A stretch of DNA of 50,633 nt from CAZVIK01 sp964627045 (GTDB lineage Bacteria; Acidobacteriota; Terriglobia; Bryobacterales; Bryobacteraceae). Shown here piece after piece: positions 1-8,346 of this stretch. The notes below the pieces were generated by a model. The model ran no database searches. It worked only from the letters and a program-made list of their open reading frames with translations, and was not told where the DNA came from. Location: contig CAZVIK010000004.1 in the NCBI GenBank assembly GCA_964627045.1, forward strand, positions 1-50,633, given 5' to 3'. Within the stretch, counting starts at the first letter, position 1. The number at the start of each line of letters is the position of its first letter. The translations under genes were made by a program, and so were the position numbers.

Positions 1-310
1 TGGGCCATGGTCTGGTTCCCTCCATCGCTTCGAGTTGTCTCTCAAACGGCACGCAGGCATCGCACTCCGGGCGACCGCAAGTCACGGCCATGCATCGGAG
101 GCAGAAGGTCCGACGCGCGCCGCTTCCCACCACGCTCACGAAGTGAGCGCCGCAGTGCGGGCACTGCAGCGTGTGCGCGATCTCCCGGCCGTCCAGCATT
201 AGCGCGCCGTGGGCGACCCGCTCGAAGGCAGGCCGCGCAGCGGCGAGAGGGCAGAGCGGGGAATGGTTGCCCGCGCTGTCCGGCGTGCAGCACGGACAGA
301 GATCGGCCAC
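1..310 (-). CDS. Phage zinc-binding protein, C-terminus cut by window edge
   Basis: An open frame runs leftward from a GTG at 310 off the left edge (103 codons visible). The GTG lies 3 bp beyond the stop of the preceding gene, and GGAG overlapping that stop makes a good ribosome binding site 6 nt away. The visible protein is Cys-rich: CPCC near the start, then CPHCGAHF about residue 52 and CLRCM, CGRPEC and DAC further on, a spacing that suggests one or two zinc-binding knuckles. It is the last visible gene of the tail operon. Function is unknown; zinc binding is inferred from the Cys pairs only. An ATG at codon 38 is a possible alternative start but would remove the first CxxC cluster. Confidence 0.6.
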   Translation of the reverse strand, partial: MADLCPCCTPDSAGNHSPLCPLAAARPAFERVAHGALMLDGREIAHTLQCPHCGAHFVSVVGSGARRTFCLRCMAVTCGRPECDACVPFERQLEAMEGTRPWP

Positions 311-313
311 CGC

Positions 314-769
314 TTACTCCGTGTATTGGATCGAGAAAGCCTGGTCCCAGGCGAGGCTGACCTGGGCGGGCAGTATGGCGACCCCGTTGCTCGCCACGGC
401 CGGCAGGACGAGCTCTTTCCCCTCCTTGGGCGCCCAGCGGAACGTGGCCCGCATGTTGACGGCGAACTGCAGGAGGATCGCGTTCGCAGTCAGTGTGGGC
501 CCCACCGAGAACACCGCGAGGCCGGAGGTGGCCAGCGCCACGGGATCACCGGGGTCCAATGCTTGCGGCGTTATGGACGAGCCCGGCGTGCCGGCCGTGG
601 TGCATCGCTGCACCATATACCGGGCGGCGTTGTCGGCCGGCGAGGCGCCCGAGCCGAACAGGATGTCGTAAATCCGCGGCCGGATGTTGGCCGTCGAGAT
701 CAAAGTGACGAGCGGCAGCGTTGCCGACTGCGTGTTCGTCCCGTTTCCGTTCACAGAATAGTCACGCAT
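314..769 (-). CDS. Phage structural-region protein of unknown function
   Basis: A 151-residue protein with no recognised domain, rich in Ala, Thr and small residues as in many virion proteins, with no membrane segment or signal peptide. The ATG at 769 follows an AAGGAAG sequence about 10 nt upstream. It lies 24 bp after the M-like minor tail gene and ends 3 bp before the next start, so it belongs to the tail operon. By position it could be a minor tail or baseplate component, but nothing in the sequence fixes the role. Confidence 0.7.
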   Translation of the reverse strand: MRDYSVNGNGTNTQSATLPLVTLISTANIRPRIYDILFGSGASPADNAARYMVQRCTTAGTPGSSITPQALDPGDPVALATSGLAVFSVGPTLTANAILLQFAVNMRATFRWAPKEGKELVLPAVASNGVAILPAQVSLAWDQAFSIQYTE

Positions 770-793
770 GGTGGTGGCTCTTCCTTTCTGGTG

Positions 794-1195
794 CTACATG
801 ATTTCGACCAGCTCGAGCGGCACATCCGACCGAGCAATGCCCGTGTCCTGCGACCACGCGCCGCCGAAGCGGACCACATATCTGCCGGCCATTGCCTGGC
901 CCGATGGGTCGTGGGAGAATTTCGGCGAGGTCTCCCAGGGGTCGTAGAAGTAGAACGCCTCGGTCTGCCCTCTTCTGGCGTCGCAGAAGTCCCTCAGATC
1001 CTGGAGTTGGCTGGGTGTCAGCCGCTTCACCAGGACCCAGCGCTTGGCGCTCTCCGACGCGAGCACGCCGCGCTGCGAGGACCCGTCCGGGTACTCGTTC
1101 TCGATGATCGGGTATTGCTGCAAGCGTGTGAAGGCCCGGCACAGGCTCCACGGCATCACTCCCGTGGGCACCGCAGTCTCAACCGATCCCGGCAT
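794..1195 (-). CDS. Minor tail protein, lambda gpM-like (weak)
   Basis: 133 residues. The layout resembles lambda minor tail protein M: a short beta-rich protein with an early YPDGSSQRG turn, a central helix (SQLQDLRDFCDARRG) and a late FYFYDPWE segment followed by strands ending near VPLELVEI. In lambda, M sits directly downstream of the tape measure gene and helps form the tail tip; this gene has the same place, 7 bp after the tape measure stop. The ribosome binding site AAGGA overlaps that stop, implying translational coupling. The family call rests on layout and position, so it is tentative. Confidence 0.5.
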   Translation of the reverse strand: MPGSVETAVPTGVMPWSLCRAFTRLQQYPIIENEYPDGSSQRGVLASESAKRWVLVKRLTPSQLQDLRDFCDARRGQTEAFYFYDPWETSPKFSHDPSGQAMAGRYVVRFGGAWSQDTGIARSDVPLELVEIM

Positions 1196-1202
1196 TGGTT
1201 CC

Positions 1203-4139
1203 TTAACTCGTGAGCGTCCCCGGCGCCAGCTGCAATGCCGTCAGCTCGCGCCGGCCCGCATTCGCCTTCATCGCAGTGATGGCGCCCTCGGCCACGACCC
1301 TGCCGTTCTCGATGATCACGCTCCCAATAGGCTTCGAATCGATCTGCAGCGGGATCACAATGGTGCCGCCGCCCGGAGCGGTCGCGGCCGAGGATCCAAG
1401 GTTGGTCAGCGTGCCGCCGGCGCCTTGTTGGTACAACCCACCGGCTGACTGGACCAGGTTCGCAGGCTGCATGCGTGCGGGCATTCCCTTGGTGGACTGC
1501 CCGGTGCTCATCGCATAGAGCTCGATCAAATCCACCACCTCCTGGGCACGGATCGCCATGTCCAGGTTGCCGCCATAGCTCTGCCTGGCCATCTGCACGA
1601 TCTGCTCCAGGACGTTGTTCGCCTGGATGTCCACCCCGTGCACGGCCTTGATCTTCTCGCGAGCCTTCTCTTTGGCGCCCTTGATGAACATCCGGACGAA
1701 GCCCGCGGCCGCCCCCGCGATGCCGCCGATCGCGGCCCCCAGCGGGCCACCGTACTTGAAGCCGACGAGTGCGCCGCCGGCGGCCGTCATGCCCATGCCG
1801 GACCAGCCCCCGCGGCGGAGACCGGCATAGGTCAGGAGCCCGCCGCCCAGCAGAGCGGCGTTCGAGTGCCCGATGGACGAGAGCTTCTGGCCCATGGTGG
1901 CGGCCTGCCAGGTGGTGGCCATGCCCGGCCCCAATTGCACGCTGCCGCCAATCCCGGCGAAGGACTTCAGGCTGGAGAGGTAATTAGCGCCCGCTGCGCC
2001 CCAGTTGCCCCACGACGCGCCACCGCCGCCGCTGGGACCACCCATCGCCACCGGCCCCGTGAAGCCGCCCGTGCCGCCCGGGGCGCCAGGAACGCCAAAC
2101 CCTCCCAACGATGGCATCATTCCGCCACCGAATGAGCCACCCAGGGCCGTTGCCAGGCCGCCACCGCCACCGTACCCCCGGCCCGTGGCGAAAGAAGCCA
2201 TCATGTTGCCGAAGGCGTCCTTGATTGGGGTTAGGAAGAACGTATCGGCCAGGTTCTTCATCGCGTCCCAGAAGCCCTGCGCCCGGATCAGTGCGGCGTC
2301 GAAGAGGCCCTCGAAGCCGCGCTTTATCTCGTCGAACCGCTGCTGCTGCCGCTGCCGTTCCCGCTCGGCCAGTTCCTCCCAGAAGTCGTCACTGGCCTGA
2401 ATGCGCTTCTCATCCGTGGCGATCTGCACTTTGAGCACATCGCTCTGCAGGTCGATGTTCCGTTTGAACTCGCGCGCCCGCCAGTCTTCGGCGTTCCTGG
2501 TCGCCTCCTCGATTTCCTTCGGGGTGGTCGGCAGGTTCTGCGGCAGACGCTGCTCACGCAGGATCTCCATCGCCTCGTGGGAGCGCTGCAGGTTCGCAAA
2601 GTAGGCCTGGCTCGCGGCCTCCCGGCCCACCTGCAACTGGTCCGTCATCTTCTCGGCGATCTTACGATTGGCTTCCAGGAGCTCGAGTTGCTCCTTCAGC
2701 TGTGCGATGCGTGCGGTGGCCGCCCGGTGCGCGGTCGCATCGTACTTCGCCGCAGCATCCTCCCGTTCCTTCTCGGCGGCCGAGAGGCGCTTCTTCAGCG
2801 ATTCCTCGACGGCGTAGGTGGCGAGGTAGCGGTCGAAACTCTTAGCCAGGATCTGCTCGCTCGATTCCTCGACCTGCTGGCGAATGGTGTTAACCGTGTC
2901 CTGGACCCGCTGCGCCGCCTGCTGCGCCATGATACCCGGCAGCTCCTGCCGGAACTGTATTGTTGCGCGGCCCGGCAGCCCCATCGCCATGGCCGCCTTC
3001 TCGCCGATACCCTCACCCACTTTCTGCGTGAGCGTGGCTGCTCCAACGACCGCGCCGCCGATGGCCACGGCCCTTCCCGCCGTGGCCCCAAACATGAACT
3101 TAGTGGCGAGCCCCGCCAGGCCGCCCGTGGCTGCCAAGGACAGCGCGACACCCAACTCCGGGTGGTGCTCGATCAGCTTGAGGAACTCGGTGAGCGTACC
3201 GACTGCGGCCCTCAGCGCCGGCTGGAACTTCTCGCCAACCGCGTCGCTCGCCTCGTCGAAGTAGCGCTTCAGCGAGGTCATCTGCTTGCCGACACTCCCC
3301 ATGGCTTCCTCGTAGAGACCGGCGAACCGCGGCGCCACGCGGAGGACCTCGTTAACGCGGGCCTGCACCTTCTCCTGGTCGCTCAGCTCGAGCGTCGTTT
3401 TGCCCAACTGCCGCGCGAGCCGCTGGTAGGATTCCTGGAAGTCGACGTTGATGCCGATGGTCCGCAGCACGCGCACCTGGCCCGACTGGATACCGTAGAT
3501 GAGGTGCTCAAAGGCCTCCGAGGAATTCATCAGGCCGACCACGGCAGCATTCTGGGCCAGGCGCCCAAGCTCCGTGGCCTTCGTCATGTCAATCTCCGCG
3601 GTCACCATGCGGAGCAGCGCCTGGCGGGCCTCCATCGTCGCGATACCGCGCTTCTTCAGCGCCTGTTCGTTGGCCTGAATCATGGAGAGGTTCAGGTTGT
3701 TGGCCTTCGCGCTCGCCCGCAACGCCACCGCCATCGTCTCAGTGCGGGCAGCGTGCACGGCGCTGTTCAGGACGACGTCCTTCATCACCTTCTCCAGCGC
3801 ACCGAAGGAGAGGACCATCCCGCCGATCTCGCTCACAGCGCCACGGAAGGACTCGCCCATCGTCTTGGTGGCCTTGCCCGTACCAGCCAGGTTGCTCTGC
3901 ATGCGGCCAAGCACACGCTCCTGCAGGGCATCCAGTTCCTTGAGCCGCGCCGGGTCGCCCGACATCTGCTGGCGCATGGTGGCGATCCGGGCCAGCAGCC
4001 GCTGCTCCATGGTCTGGCCGGCGCGGTAGAAGGAAGCCTCGAGCTTGGCGACCTCACGGTTGGCCGAGGAGACCGCAGTCACTGCGCCCTTCTCGTCGAC
4101 CTCCAGGACAATCCGCTCACGCTGCTCAGCCACGGACAA
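1203..4139 (-). CDS. Phage tail tape measure protein
   Basis: 978 residues, the longest gene of the phage block. The N-terminal part carries a helical region typical of tape measure proteins (TELGRLAQNAAVVGLMN and IYGIQSGQVRVLRTIGIN, about residues 190-230). Next comes a long charged coiled-coil region (about 400-640), then a Gly- and Ala-rich hydrophobic stretch (about 660-830) that would be the membrane-spanning part during DNA ejection. By the usual proportionality it predicts a non-contractile or contractile tail near 150 nm. The start is a GTG inside the end of the preceding gene (14-nt overlap). It follows a gp10-like gene and precedes minor tail genes, as in other siphophage-type operons. 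Confidence 0.93.
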   Translation of the reverse strand: MSVAEQRERIVLEVDEKGAVTAVSSANREVAKLEASFYRAGQTMEQRLLARIATMRQQMSGDPARLKELDALQERVLGRMQSNLAGTGKATKTMGESFRGAVSEIGGMVLSFGALEKVMKDVVLNSAVHAARTETMAVALRASAKANNLNLSMIQANEQALKKRGIATMEARQALLRMVTAEIDMTKATELGRLAQNAAVVGLMNSSEAFEHLIYGIQSGQVRVLRTIGINVDFQESYQRLARQLGKTTLELSDQEKVQARVNEVLRVAPRFAGLYEEAMGSVGKQMTSLKRYFDEASDAVGEKFQPALRAAVGTLTEFLKLIEHHPELGVALSLAATGGLAGLATKFMFGATAGRAVAIGGAVVGAATLTQKVGEGIGEKAAMAMGLPGRATIQFRQELPGIMAQQAAQRVQDTVNTIRQQVEESSEQILAKSFDRYLATYAVEESLKKRLSAAEKEREDAAAKYDATAHRAATARIAQLKEQLELLEANRKIAEKMTDQLQVGREAASQAYFANLQRSHEAMEILREQRLPQNLPTTPKEIEEATRNAEDWRAREFKRNIDLQSDVLKVQIATDEKRIQASDDFWEELAERERQRQQQRFDEIKRGFEGLFDAALIRAQGFWDAMKNLADTFFLTPIKDAFGNMMASFATGRGYGGGGGLATALGGSFGGGMMPSLGGFGVPGAPGGTGGFTGPVAMGGPSGGGGASWGNWGAAGANYLSSLKSFAGIGGSVQLGPGMATTWQAATMGQKLSSIGHSNAALLGGGLLTYAGLRRGGWSGMGMTAAGGALVGFKYGGPLGAAIGGIAGAAAGFVRMFIKGAKEKAREKIKAVHGVDIQANNVLEQIVQMARQSYGGNLDMAIRAQEVVDLIELYAMSTGQSTKGMPARMQPANLVQSAGGLYQQGAGGTLTNLGSSAATAPGGGTIVIPLQIDSKPIGSVIIENGRVVAEGAITAMKANAGRRELTALQLAPGTLTS

Positions 4140-4551
4140 CCTCCACGATTGGCTTGGACCTCACAGCTTTGGCGAACTCGTCCATGTCGCGGGGACTCAT
4201 GCCAAACATGCGCTCGCGAGCATTCGCGAACCAGATCCGACGGTTGCCCCTAGGATCGTCGGAGCCGATAACCGCTTGATTGTTCGTCGTCTTCACCACG
4301 TGGATGCTCGCCATGGTGACTCCGGTGAAGGTCATGTCCCGAACGGGGCGCCGATGCTTGATTTGCTTCTGCCGTGCGTAAGCGGGGCTCAGCGGCTTTG
4401 CGGGCAGATCGGCGACGTTCTTCGCGGAGTACATGCGGTCGATGACGGACTTCGCGACGACGCGGCCGACCTGGCCCATGCGCTCCGGTGTGAAGTTGTG
4501 CACCTTCCAGCGGGCCGGCTCGACCTTCTTAACGAGCGGTTTGAAAGCCAT
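4126..4551 (-). CDS. Head-tail or tail completion protein, HK97 gp10/virion morphogenesis-like
   Basis: 141 basic residues. The order LSPAYARQKQ, then a Thr/Ser-rich strand (TFTGVTMASIHVV), then a basic segment and RMFGMSPRDMDEF near the end resembles the HK97 gp10 and P2 gpS-type morphogenesis families, which act at the head-tail or tail-terminator interface. The match is by pattern only. GGAGG lies 4 nt before the ATG. It overlaps the upstream zinc-ribbon gene by 23 nt and the tape measure start by 14 nt, so the three are probably translated as a coupled set. In most phages a gp10-like gene lies before the tail tube rather than beside the tape measure, so another tail role is possible. Confidence 0.55.
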   Translation of the reverse strand: MAFKPLVKKVEPARWKVHNFTPERMGQVGRVVAKSVIDRMYSAKNVADLPAKPLSPAYARQKQIKHRRPVRDMTFTGVTMASIHVVKTTNNQAVIGSDDPRGNRRIWFANARERMFGMSPRDMDEFAKAVRSKPIVEVVRG

Positions 4552-4960
4552 CGCGCCTCCGCAGCTCCTCCGCCTCGAACTTCAACCGCTCCTCCTGCAG
4601 AATGCAGACCGCCGCGAACTCCTCGACCGTGATGTCCGACAGGCCGACGTGCAACCCGACCTGTGTGGCCGCCTGGAGCATCGTGGCTCGCTCAATCAGG
4701 CTGCCGAGCTCACCCTGCATCGCATCCTCGAGCTTGCTGACCGGACACTCTTCGCAGCGCTGCGCCTCGTACTCTCTACCGCCACACTTGGGGCAAGCAT
4801 CCGGCTCAACCTCGGAATGGAAGGTGTGGCCGCACACGCATGCATAGCTCTTAGCCTCAGGGCATCTGTCCGCACCGGGGCACATCGCCGACGATTTCCG
4901 TCTCAACCATGCCCACGTCAGGAAGCGCAAGCCCGGCGACTCGGGCCACTCGCCGGGCAC
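4529..4960 (-). CDS. Phage zinc-ribbon protein at the tail-chaperone position
   Basis: 143 residues. The first half holds a dense Cys set, CPGADRC, CVCGH, CPKCGG and CEEC (about residues 27-72), consistent with a zinc ribbon plus a second metal site. The second half is helical and acidic (LEDAMQGELGSLIERATM, then AVCILQEERLKFEAEELRR). The GTG start shares one base with the stop of the upstream gene (TAGTG). In lambda-like tails this slot, just before the tape measure, is filled by the chaperones G and GT; the helical half could play that part, but this is inference. An internal ATG at 4885 would start just before the first Cys. Confidence 0.65.
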   Translation of the reverse strand: MPGEWPESPGLRFLTWAWLRRKSSAMCPGADRCPEAKSYACVCGHTFHSEVEPDACPKCGGREYEAQRCEECPVSKLEDAMQGELGSLIERATMLQAATQVGLHVGLSDITVEEFAAVCILQEERLKFEAEELRRRDGFQTAR

Positions 4961-5604
4961 TAGAGTTCCGGGTCGTCGGTGTCGTCCTCTTTCATGCCGA
5001 ACTGCGCCCGAAGCTCCTGCACTGCGGCATCCTTGTGGGTGATCGGAACCGCAGAGCCTTCTGCGTAACCCGCCTCAGCCCGTCCGATCTTGTCCCACAG
5101 CTCCCCGCTGGGCGCCAGGTAGGCTTTGAAGATCCGCTGGCGGTGCCAGGAGACCGGCGGTGGGATGGCGGCCCGGGCGTGCGCCAGCATGTCGGCCTGC
5201 AGCGGAATCCTTAGCCGGTGCACGACGCGCTGAAATACATCCACTAGCTTGCCCTCGTGCTCTTGCTGCCCCGCGAAGCACCGCAGCGTGATGCGATACT
5301 CATCACCTTCCCGCTCGCAGTCGACCACATCCACGACCTCCAGCTTCATGATGGCGGCGGCAGCCTCTGCGACGTCGAACGGTGGGCCCTCTCTGTCAAG
5401 GCGCACCTTCTCGAAGACCTCCGCGGCCGCCTCCTCGAAGCCGACCGGCCTGCTCTGCGACTTATTCCGGCCGAGCGATTGCTCGACGAAGCGGCGCTTG
5501 CGGGATGCGTCGCACCACTCTCCGTCTGTCGGATAGCGGAGCACGCAGCGCTTTTCGCCACCGCTCATGATCGTCATCTGTACTGGGTTTCGCGAATCAA
5601 ACAA
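4960..5604 (-). CDS. Phage protein of unknown function, possible tail assembly chaperone
   Basis: 214 residues, soluble, acidic at the C-terminus (EDDTDDPEL). The N-terminal 60 residues are basic with a segment CDASRKRRFVEQSLGRNKSQ; the middle is mixed alpha/beta. No motif was recognised. It lies two genes upstream of the tape measure and directly before the zinc-ribbon gene, the usual place of the first tail assembly chaperone. No canonical slippery heptamer is seen near its 3' end, so a lambda-style G/GT frameshift product is not supported. It is followed at once (TAGTG) by the next start. Confidence 0.65.
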   Translation of the reverse strand: MFDSRNPVQMTIMSGGEKRCVLRYPTDGEWCDASRKRRFVEQSLGRNKSQSRPVGFEEAAAEVFEKVRLDREGPPFDVAEAAAAIMKLEVVDVVDCEREGDEYRITLRCFAGQQEHEGKLVDVFQRVVHRLRIPLQADMLAHARAAIPPPVSWHRQRIFKAYLAPSGELWDKIGRAEAGYAEGSAVPITHKDAAVQELRAQFGMKEDDTDDPEL

Positions 5605-5617
5605 TGCCCCTCCTCGG

Positions 5618-5875
5618 CTATGGTTTAGCCTGAATGATTACGTCCTCTTTCGCCTCGAATTCCTGGCCGCTCCCCCCGACGATGTGCGGCTTGAGGGTGT
5701 AGTCCGTGTCGGCCGACAGGCCCGAGACGCGGACCGTGCTGCTGTTTTCGGTGTTGACGGGTTCGCCGAGCGTGGGCCCGGTGGGGTTTATGGACCAGGT
5801 CGCGCTTGCGACGGTGTCTCCGCGGATCACCTGCCGGTAGTCCAGCTTCTCGCCGGCCCGCTGCGTCCAGATCAC
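5618..5875 (-). CDS. Small fibre-tail adaptor-like phage protein
   Basis: 85 residues. The pattern LDYRQVIRGDTVASATWSI, then Pro/Thr-rich turns, then STVRVSGLSADTDYTL and strands to the end matches the small single-domain beta proteins found beside tail fibre genes and often annotated as fibre-tail adaptors (Asp-Tyr near the start, Gly-Asp-Thr with Ala-Thr-Trp, then a SGLxxxTxYTL strand). The role would be to connect a fibre or side protein to the tail. Its start overlaps the stop of the upstream repeat-protein gene by 4 nt (ATGA type). Confidence 0.6.
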   Translation of the reverse strand: MIWTQRAGEKLDYRQVIRGDTVASATWSINPTGPTLGEPVNTENSSTVRVSGLSADTDYTLKPHIVGGSGQEFEAKEDVIIQAKP

Positions 5876-6165
5876 TCGATCACCTCCAGGTCCCGCGGTC
5901 CCGCGTCGATCACGGGAAGGTCGCGGATCGCAACGATCTCCTCGAGGTCTCGGACGGCGGCGTCAATCTCGTCCAAGTCCCGCGGACCGCCGATCACCGC
6001 GAGGTCCCGTGGCCCGGCATCGATCATGGACAGCTCCCGAGGTTCGCAAAAGATCGGCGCCAGCAGCCGCGGCGGGCCGCCAATGAGCGGCTCACCCGCT
6101 TCAATACGGGGCGGGAAGTACGCCCCTGGGAAGAAGGCATCTGGGAAATGAGGCGCAGGAAACAC
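5872..6165 (-). CDS. Tandem-repeat phage protein with Phe/Pro-rich N-terminus
   Basis: 97 residues in two parts. Residues 1-20 are a run of aromatic-Pro turns (HFPDAFFPGAYFPP), a motif seen in many short phage proteins near tail or connector genes. Residues 42 to the end consist of about six imperfect repeats of 9-10 residues, consensus [PVI]RDLxxIxxx (PRDLAVIGG, PRDLDEIDAA, VRDLEEIVA, IRDLPVIDAG, PRDLEVIE). The DNA shows the same periodicity, so the array grew by tandem duplication. The acidic, Ile-spaced repeat could form a short solenoid or a rigid stalk. It overlaps the next gene by 4 nt and lies 4 bp after the preceding one, so it is clearly part of the operon. Function unknown. Confidence 0.6.
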   Translation of the reverse strand: MFPAPHFPDAFFPGAYFPPRIEAGEPLIGGPPRLLAPIFCEPRELSMIDAGPRDLAVIGGPRDLDEIDAAVRDLEEIVAIRDLPVIDAGPRDLEVIE

Positions 6166-6169
6166 ATCG

Positions 6170-6760
6170 CTAATCCAGGTCGAGAACTATCTGCGTGCGG
6201 TTTCCGACGCCGTCCACGTTCGCCACGATCCGGTCCCTGATGTTCGCCCGGTCGCGGAAGCGCAGGATCTTCGGGTTGGTGCCCTCCGTCATCCCCGAAA
6301 GCAGGCCGGCGAGTGCCGCCAGCATCACGCGATGCACCTGCTCGAAGGTAATGCCCGCCTCGATCAGGTGGCTGAAGATCTCCTCCTCGATGCCCGAGAC
6401 AGACTGCGTGATGGGCTGAAGCCCGTTGACCAGCACCCGGTGGTCTCCGAGAGTTGGCACGAGGATCGGCAGGGAGGAGTCCTCTGGCACGAGATTGCCC
6501 GTCAGGTAGATCGTGCAGTCCTCCTCGGGCGGCCGGATCCGCCAGCCCAGGTCGTTCCGCAGGAAGAAGTAGGCGCCCGCGCTCACGCCCGGCGTCAAGG
6601 GATCTCCACCGAAGACGCGAAAGGCCGGCGCGAATCCGATGTTGCCTCCCAACTGCTGCCACTCCTTCCACCCCGAGTACAGGTCGGCCTCCACGTCCAC
6701 GTTCGGAGTTCCTGTGTCCAGGGTGATGATGAGGTTCTCTCCGTCGAAGCTCGGCATCAA
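6170..6760 (-). CDS. Phage structural protein of unknown function
   Basis: 196 residues, mostly beta-rich in the first half (DGENLIITLDTGTPNVDVEA, then FFLRNDLGWRIRPPEEDCTI) and helical in the second (GIEEEIFSHLIEAGI, VHRVMLAALAGLLSGM). The segment GENLIITLDTGTPNVDVEADLYSGWKEW is shared in style with phage proteins that follow fibre-type genes. The start overlaps the upstream beta-helix gene by 4 nt. The C-terminal hydrophobic helix is short and sits inside a soluble-looking protein, so membrane insertion is not suggested. Likely a side-structure or adaptor protein, by position. Confidence 0.65.
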   Translation of the reverse strand: MMPSFDGENLIITLDTGTPNVDVEADLYSGWKEWQQLGGNIGFAPAFRVFGGDPLTPGVSAGAYFFLRNDLGWRIRPPEEDCTIYLTGNLVPEDSSLPILVPTLGDHRVLVNGLQPITQSVSGIEEEIFSHLIEAGITFEQVHRVMLAALAGLLSGMTEGTNPKILRFRDRANIRDRIVANVDGVGNRTQIVLDLD

Positions 6761-8334
6761 GGGTTCTCATAGACCCGATCGAAGCGCTGCGCCTGCGGCA
6801 AAGAGGTGTTCGCCCCGGGGATCGAATAGCCGTAAATCTCGACCGGCTCGTAGCCGACGTTGAAAATCTTGATGTCCACGCTCGTGCTGGCGGCGAGCCC
6901 AAACGAAAAATTGCGCTGGCCAGGCGAGCCATCCGTGGCGTTCTCCGTCCCGGCGAGCTCCGTCGTGGTGCCAGCCGAGTACACCCGGACTTCCGTGTTG
7001 TCCTTCAGGCCCGTCAGCGTGACGGTCACGGTGTCGTTGATGGTGGTCGAAGCGCCTGCTCCGTTCCGGACGCTAATGGCGCCCGTGCCACCCGAGCGGT
7101 TGATGGTCACGGCTCCGCCCGAGTTGTTATAGAGGACTTCGTTGCCGGTTGAACCATCCTGGGTGGCGTAACCGCTGAAGCTGTTCCCCGTCAGCGAATA
7201 GGTGTTTCCCGCACAGGCCGCCGTGAGCTCGATGGCATGGCCCGTGCCGTCGCTCTCAAAGGTGCAGTTTGTGATGACGCCCGGGTTATTGCAGAGAAGA
7301 GCGGAGGCCGCACTGTTGCGAACGATGCTGCAGCCCGACAAGGTGGCGCCGTTCTGGGTGATCTGGGCGCAGACTCGCCAGATGCAGTCCGTCGTAGTGA
7401 CTCCCGCCTGCAGAGTCGTGACGCCGAAGTTCTCGAAGGTGCACGCCGTCAGCGAGCCCGTGGTCGAGGCGTTGTTGAAGATCAGCCGGCCTGGGTTGTT
7501 GGCGCCCAACCCCAGGAAGGTCACGCTCGACAGGATGAAGGTGGTTGAGGCATGATCGACGATGATCTGGGTAAAGTCACTCAGGGAATGCGGCGTGTCG
7601 ACAACGACGATGACCTTGCTGCTGTCACTGAAGTAAGCCGCGGTCGGCGTCCCCGTGTTGTTCTGGCCCACGACGAAGCGCCCCTGCAGCTCGTAGGTGC
7701 CACCCGCGGCAATCAGAATCCCCCATCGGTTCGCCATGGCGTTGTCGGTAGCCGCGAATCCCGTGAAGGTCGCCGGATCGCCGCTGTCCCCCGCCGTGAT
7801 ATACGCGCCGGTTCCATAGCGGATGGCGTCCACGCCCAGGTTGGAGCTTTTCACTGAGCCGCCAATGTTAGCCGTGGCCCCAAAGTATTGTGGATTCGCG
7901 CCCGGAGAGCCGGTGAGCGTCCGGTAGGGCGGCGAACCGTTCGATGTGTTCACATAGCGGATCGGATAGCAGCGCCCGACGCGTCCTGCCGCTCCGTAGG
8001 TGTCTGAACCCTCGACGTGGAACGCCACGTAGGCCGAAGTCCCGGTCCCCAGGATGATCGCTAGGCCGCGGTTCTGAAGCGTCGCAGCCTGGCCCGGCGT
8101 GGCCAGGAAGACCCAGACGAAGAAGTGCGTGTTGGCACCCGGCGTGATGCCGGAGCCGTAGTTATAGACCTGCCCCTTCTCGGAAGCCGAGACCTGCTTG
8201 TCCACGCAGTTGGTTCCCTGCATCGCGAAGTCCACGCCCGCGCCCAGACCGGGACCGCCCAGATACGTCCAGCCGGTCGTCGATTCGGCGAGGGTGATGT
8301 CCTGCAGGTCCTTGTCGTAAGTTGGGGCGGCCAT
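6757..8334 (-). CDS. Phage beta-helix structural protein, possible receptor-binding or decoration
   Basis: 525 residues. The N-terminal half is a mixed beta domain with many Gly and Tyr. From about residue 230 to 430 the sequence has the short regular strand-turn rhythm of a right-handed beta-helix: repeated units like TTFILSSVTFLG, GSLTACTFENFG, GATLSGCSIVRNS and PGVITNCTFESDG, each about 20-25 residues with inward Val, Leu, Phe and Cys. The end (DNTEVRVYSAGTTTELAG) resembles an Ig-like cap. Such proteins are usual in tail spikes and host-binding fibres. GAGG lies 8 nt before the ATG, and the gene starts 12 bp after the stop of the 805-residue gene. Confidence 0.75.
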   Translation of the reverse strand: MAAPTYDKDLQDITLAESTTGWTYLGGPGLGAGVDFAMQGTNCVDKQVSASEKGQVYNYGSGITPGANTHFFVWVFLATPGQAATLQNRGLAIILGTGTSAYVAFHVEGSDTYGAAGRVGRCYPIRYVNTSNGSPPYRTLTGSPGANPQYFGATANIGGSVKSSNLGVDAIRYGTGAYITAGDSGDPATFTGFAATDNAMANRWGILIAAGGTYELQGRFVVGQNNTGTPTAAYFSDSSKVIVVVDTPHSLSDFTQIIVDHASTTFILSSVTFLGLGANNPGRLIFNNASTTGSLTACTFENFGVTTLQAGVTTTDCIWRVCAQITQNGATLSGCSIVRNSAASALLCNNPGVITNCTFESDGTGHAIELTAACAGNTYSLTGNSFSGYATQDGSTGNEVLYNNSGGAVTINRSGGTGAISVRNGAGASTTINDTVTVTLTGLKDNTEVRVYSAGTTTELAGTENATDGSPGQRNFSFGLAASTSVDIKIFNVGYEPVEIYGYSIPGANTSLPQAQRFDRVYENP

Positions 8335-8346
8335 GAACCCTCGGGC

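Noticed and set aside
4960..5604. Lambda-type G/GT programmed frameshift before the tape measure
   Set aside because: No X XXY YYZ slippery heptamer near the 3' end of this gene; the next gene has its own GTG start in a TAGTG overlap.
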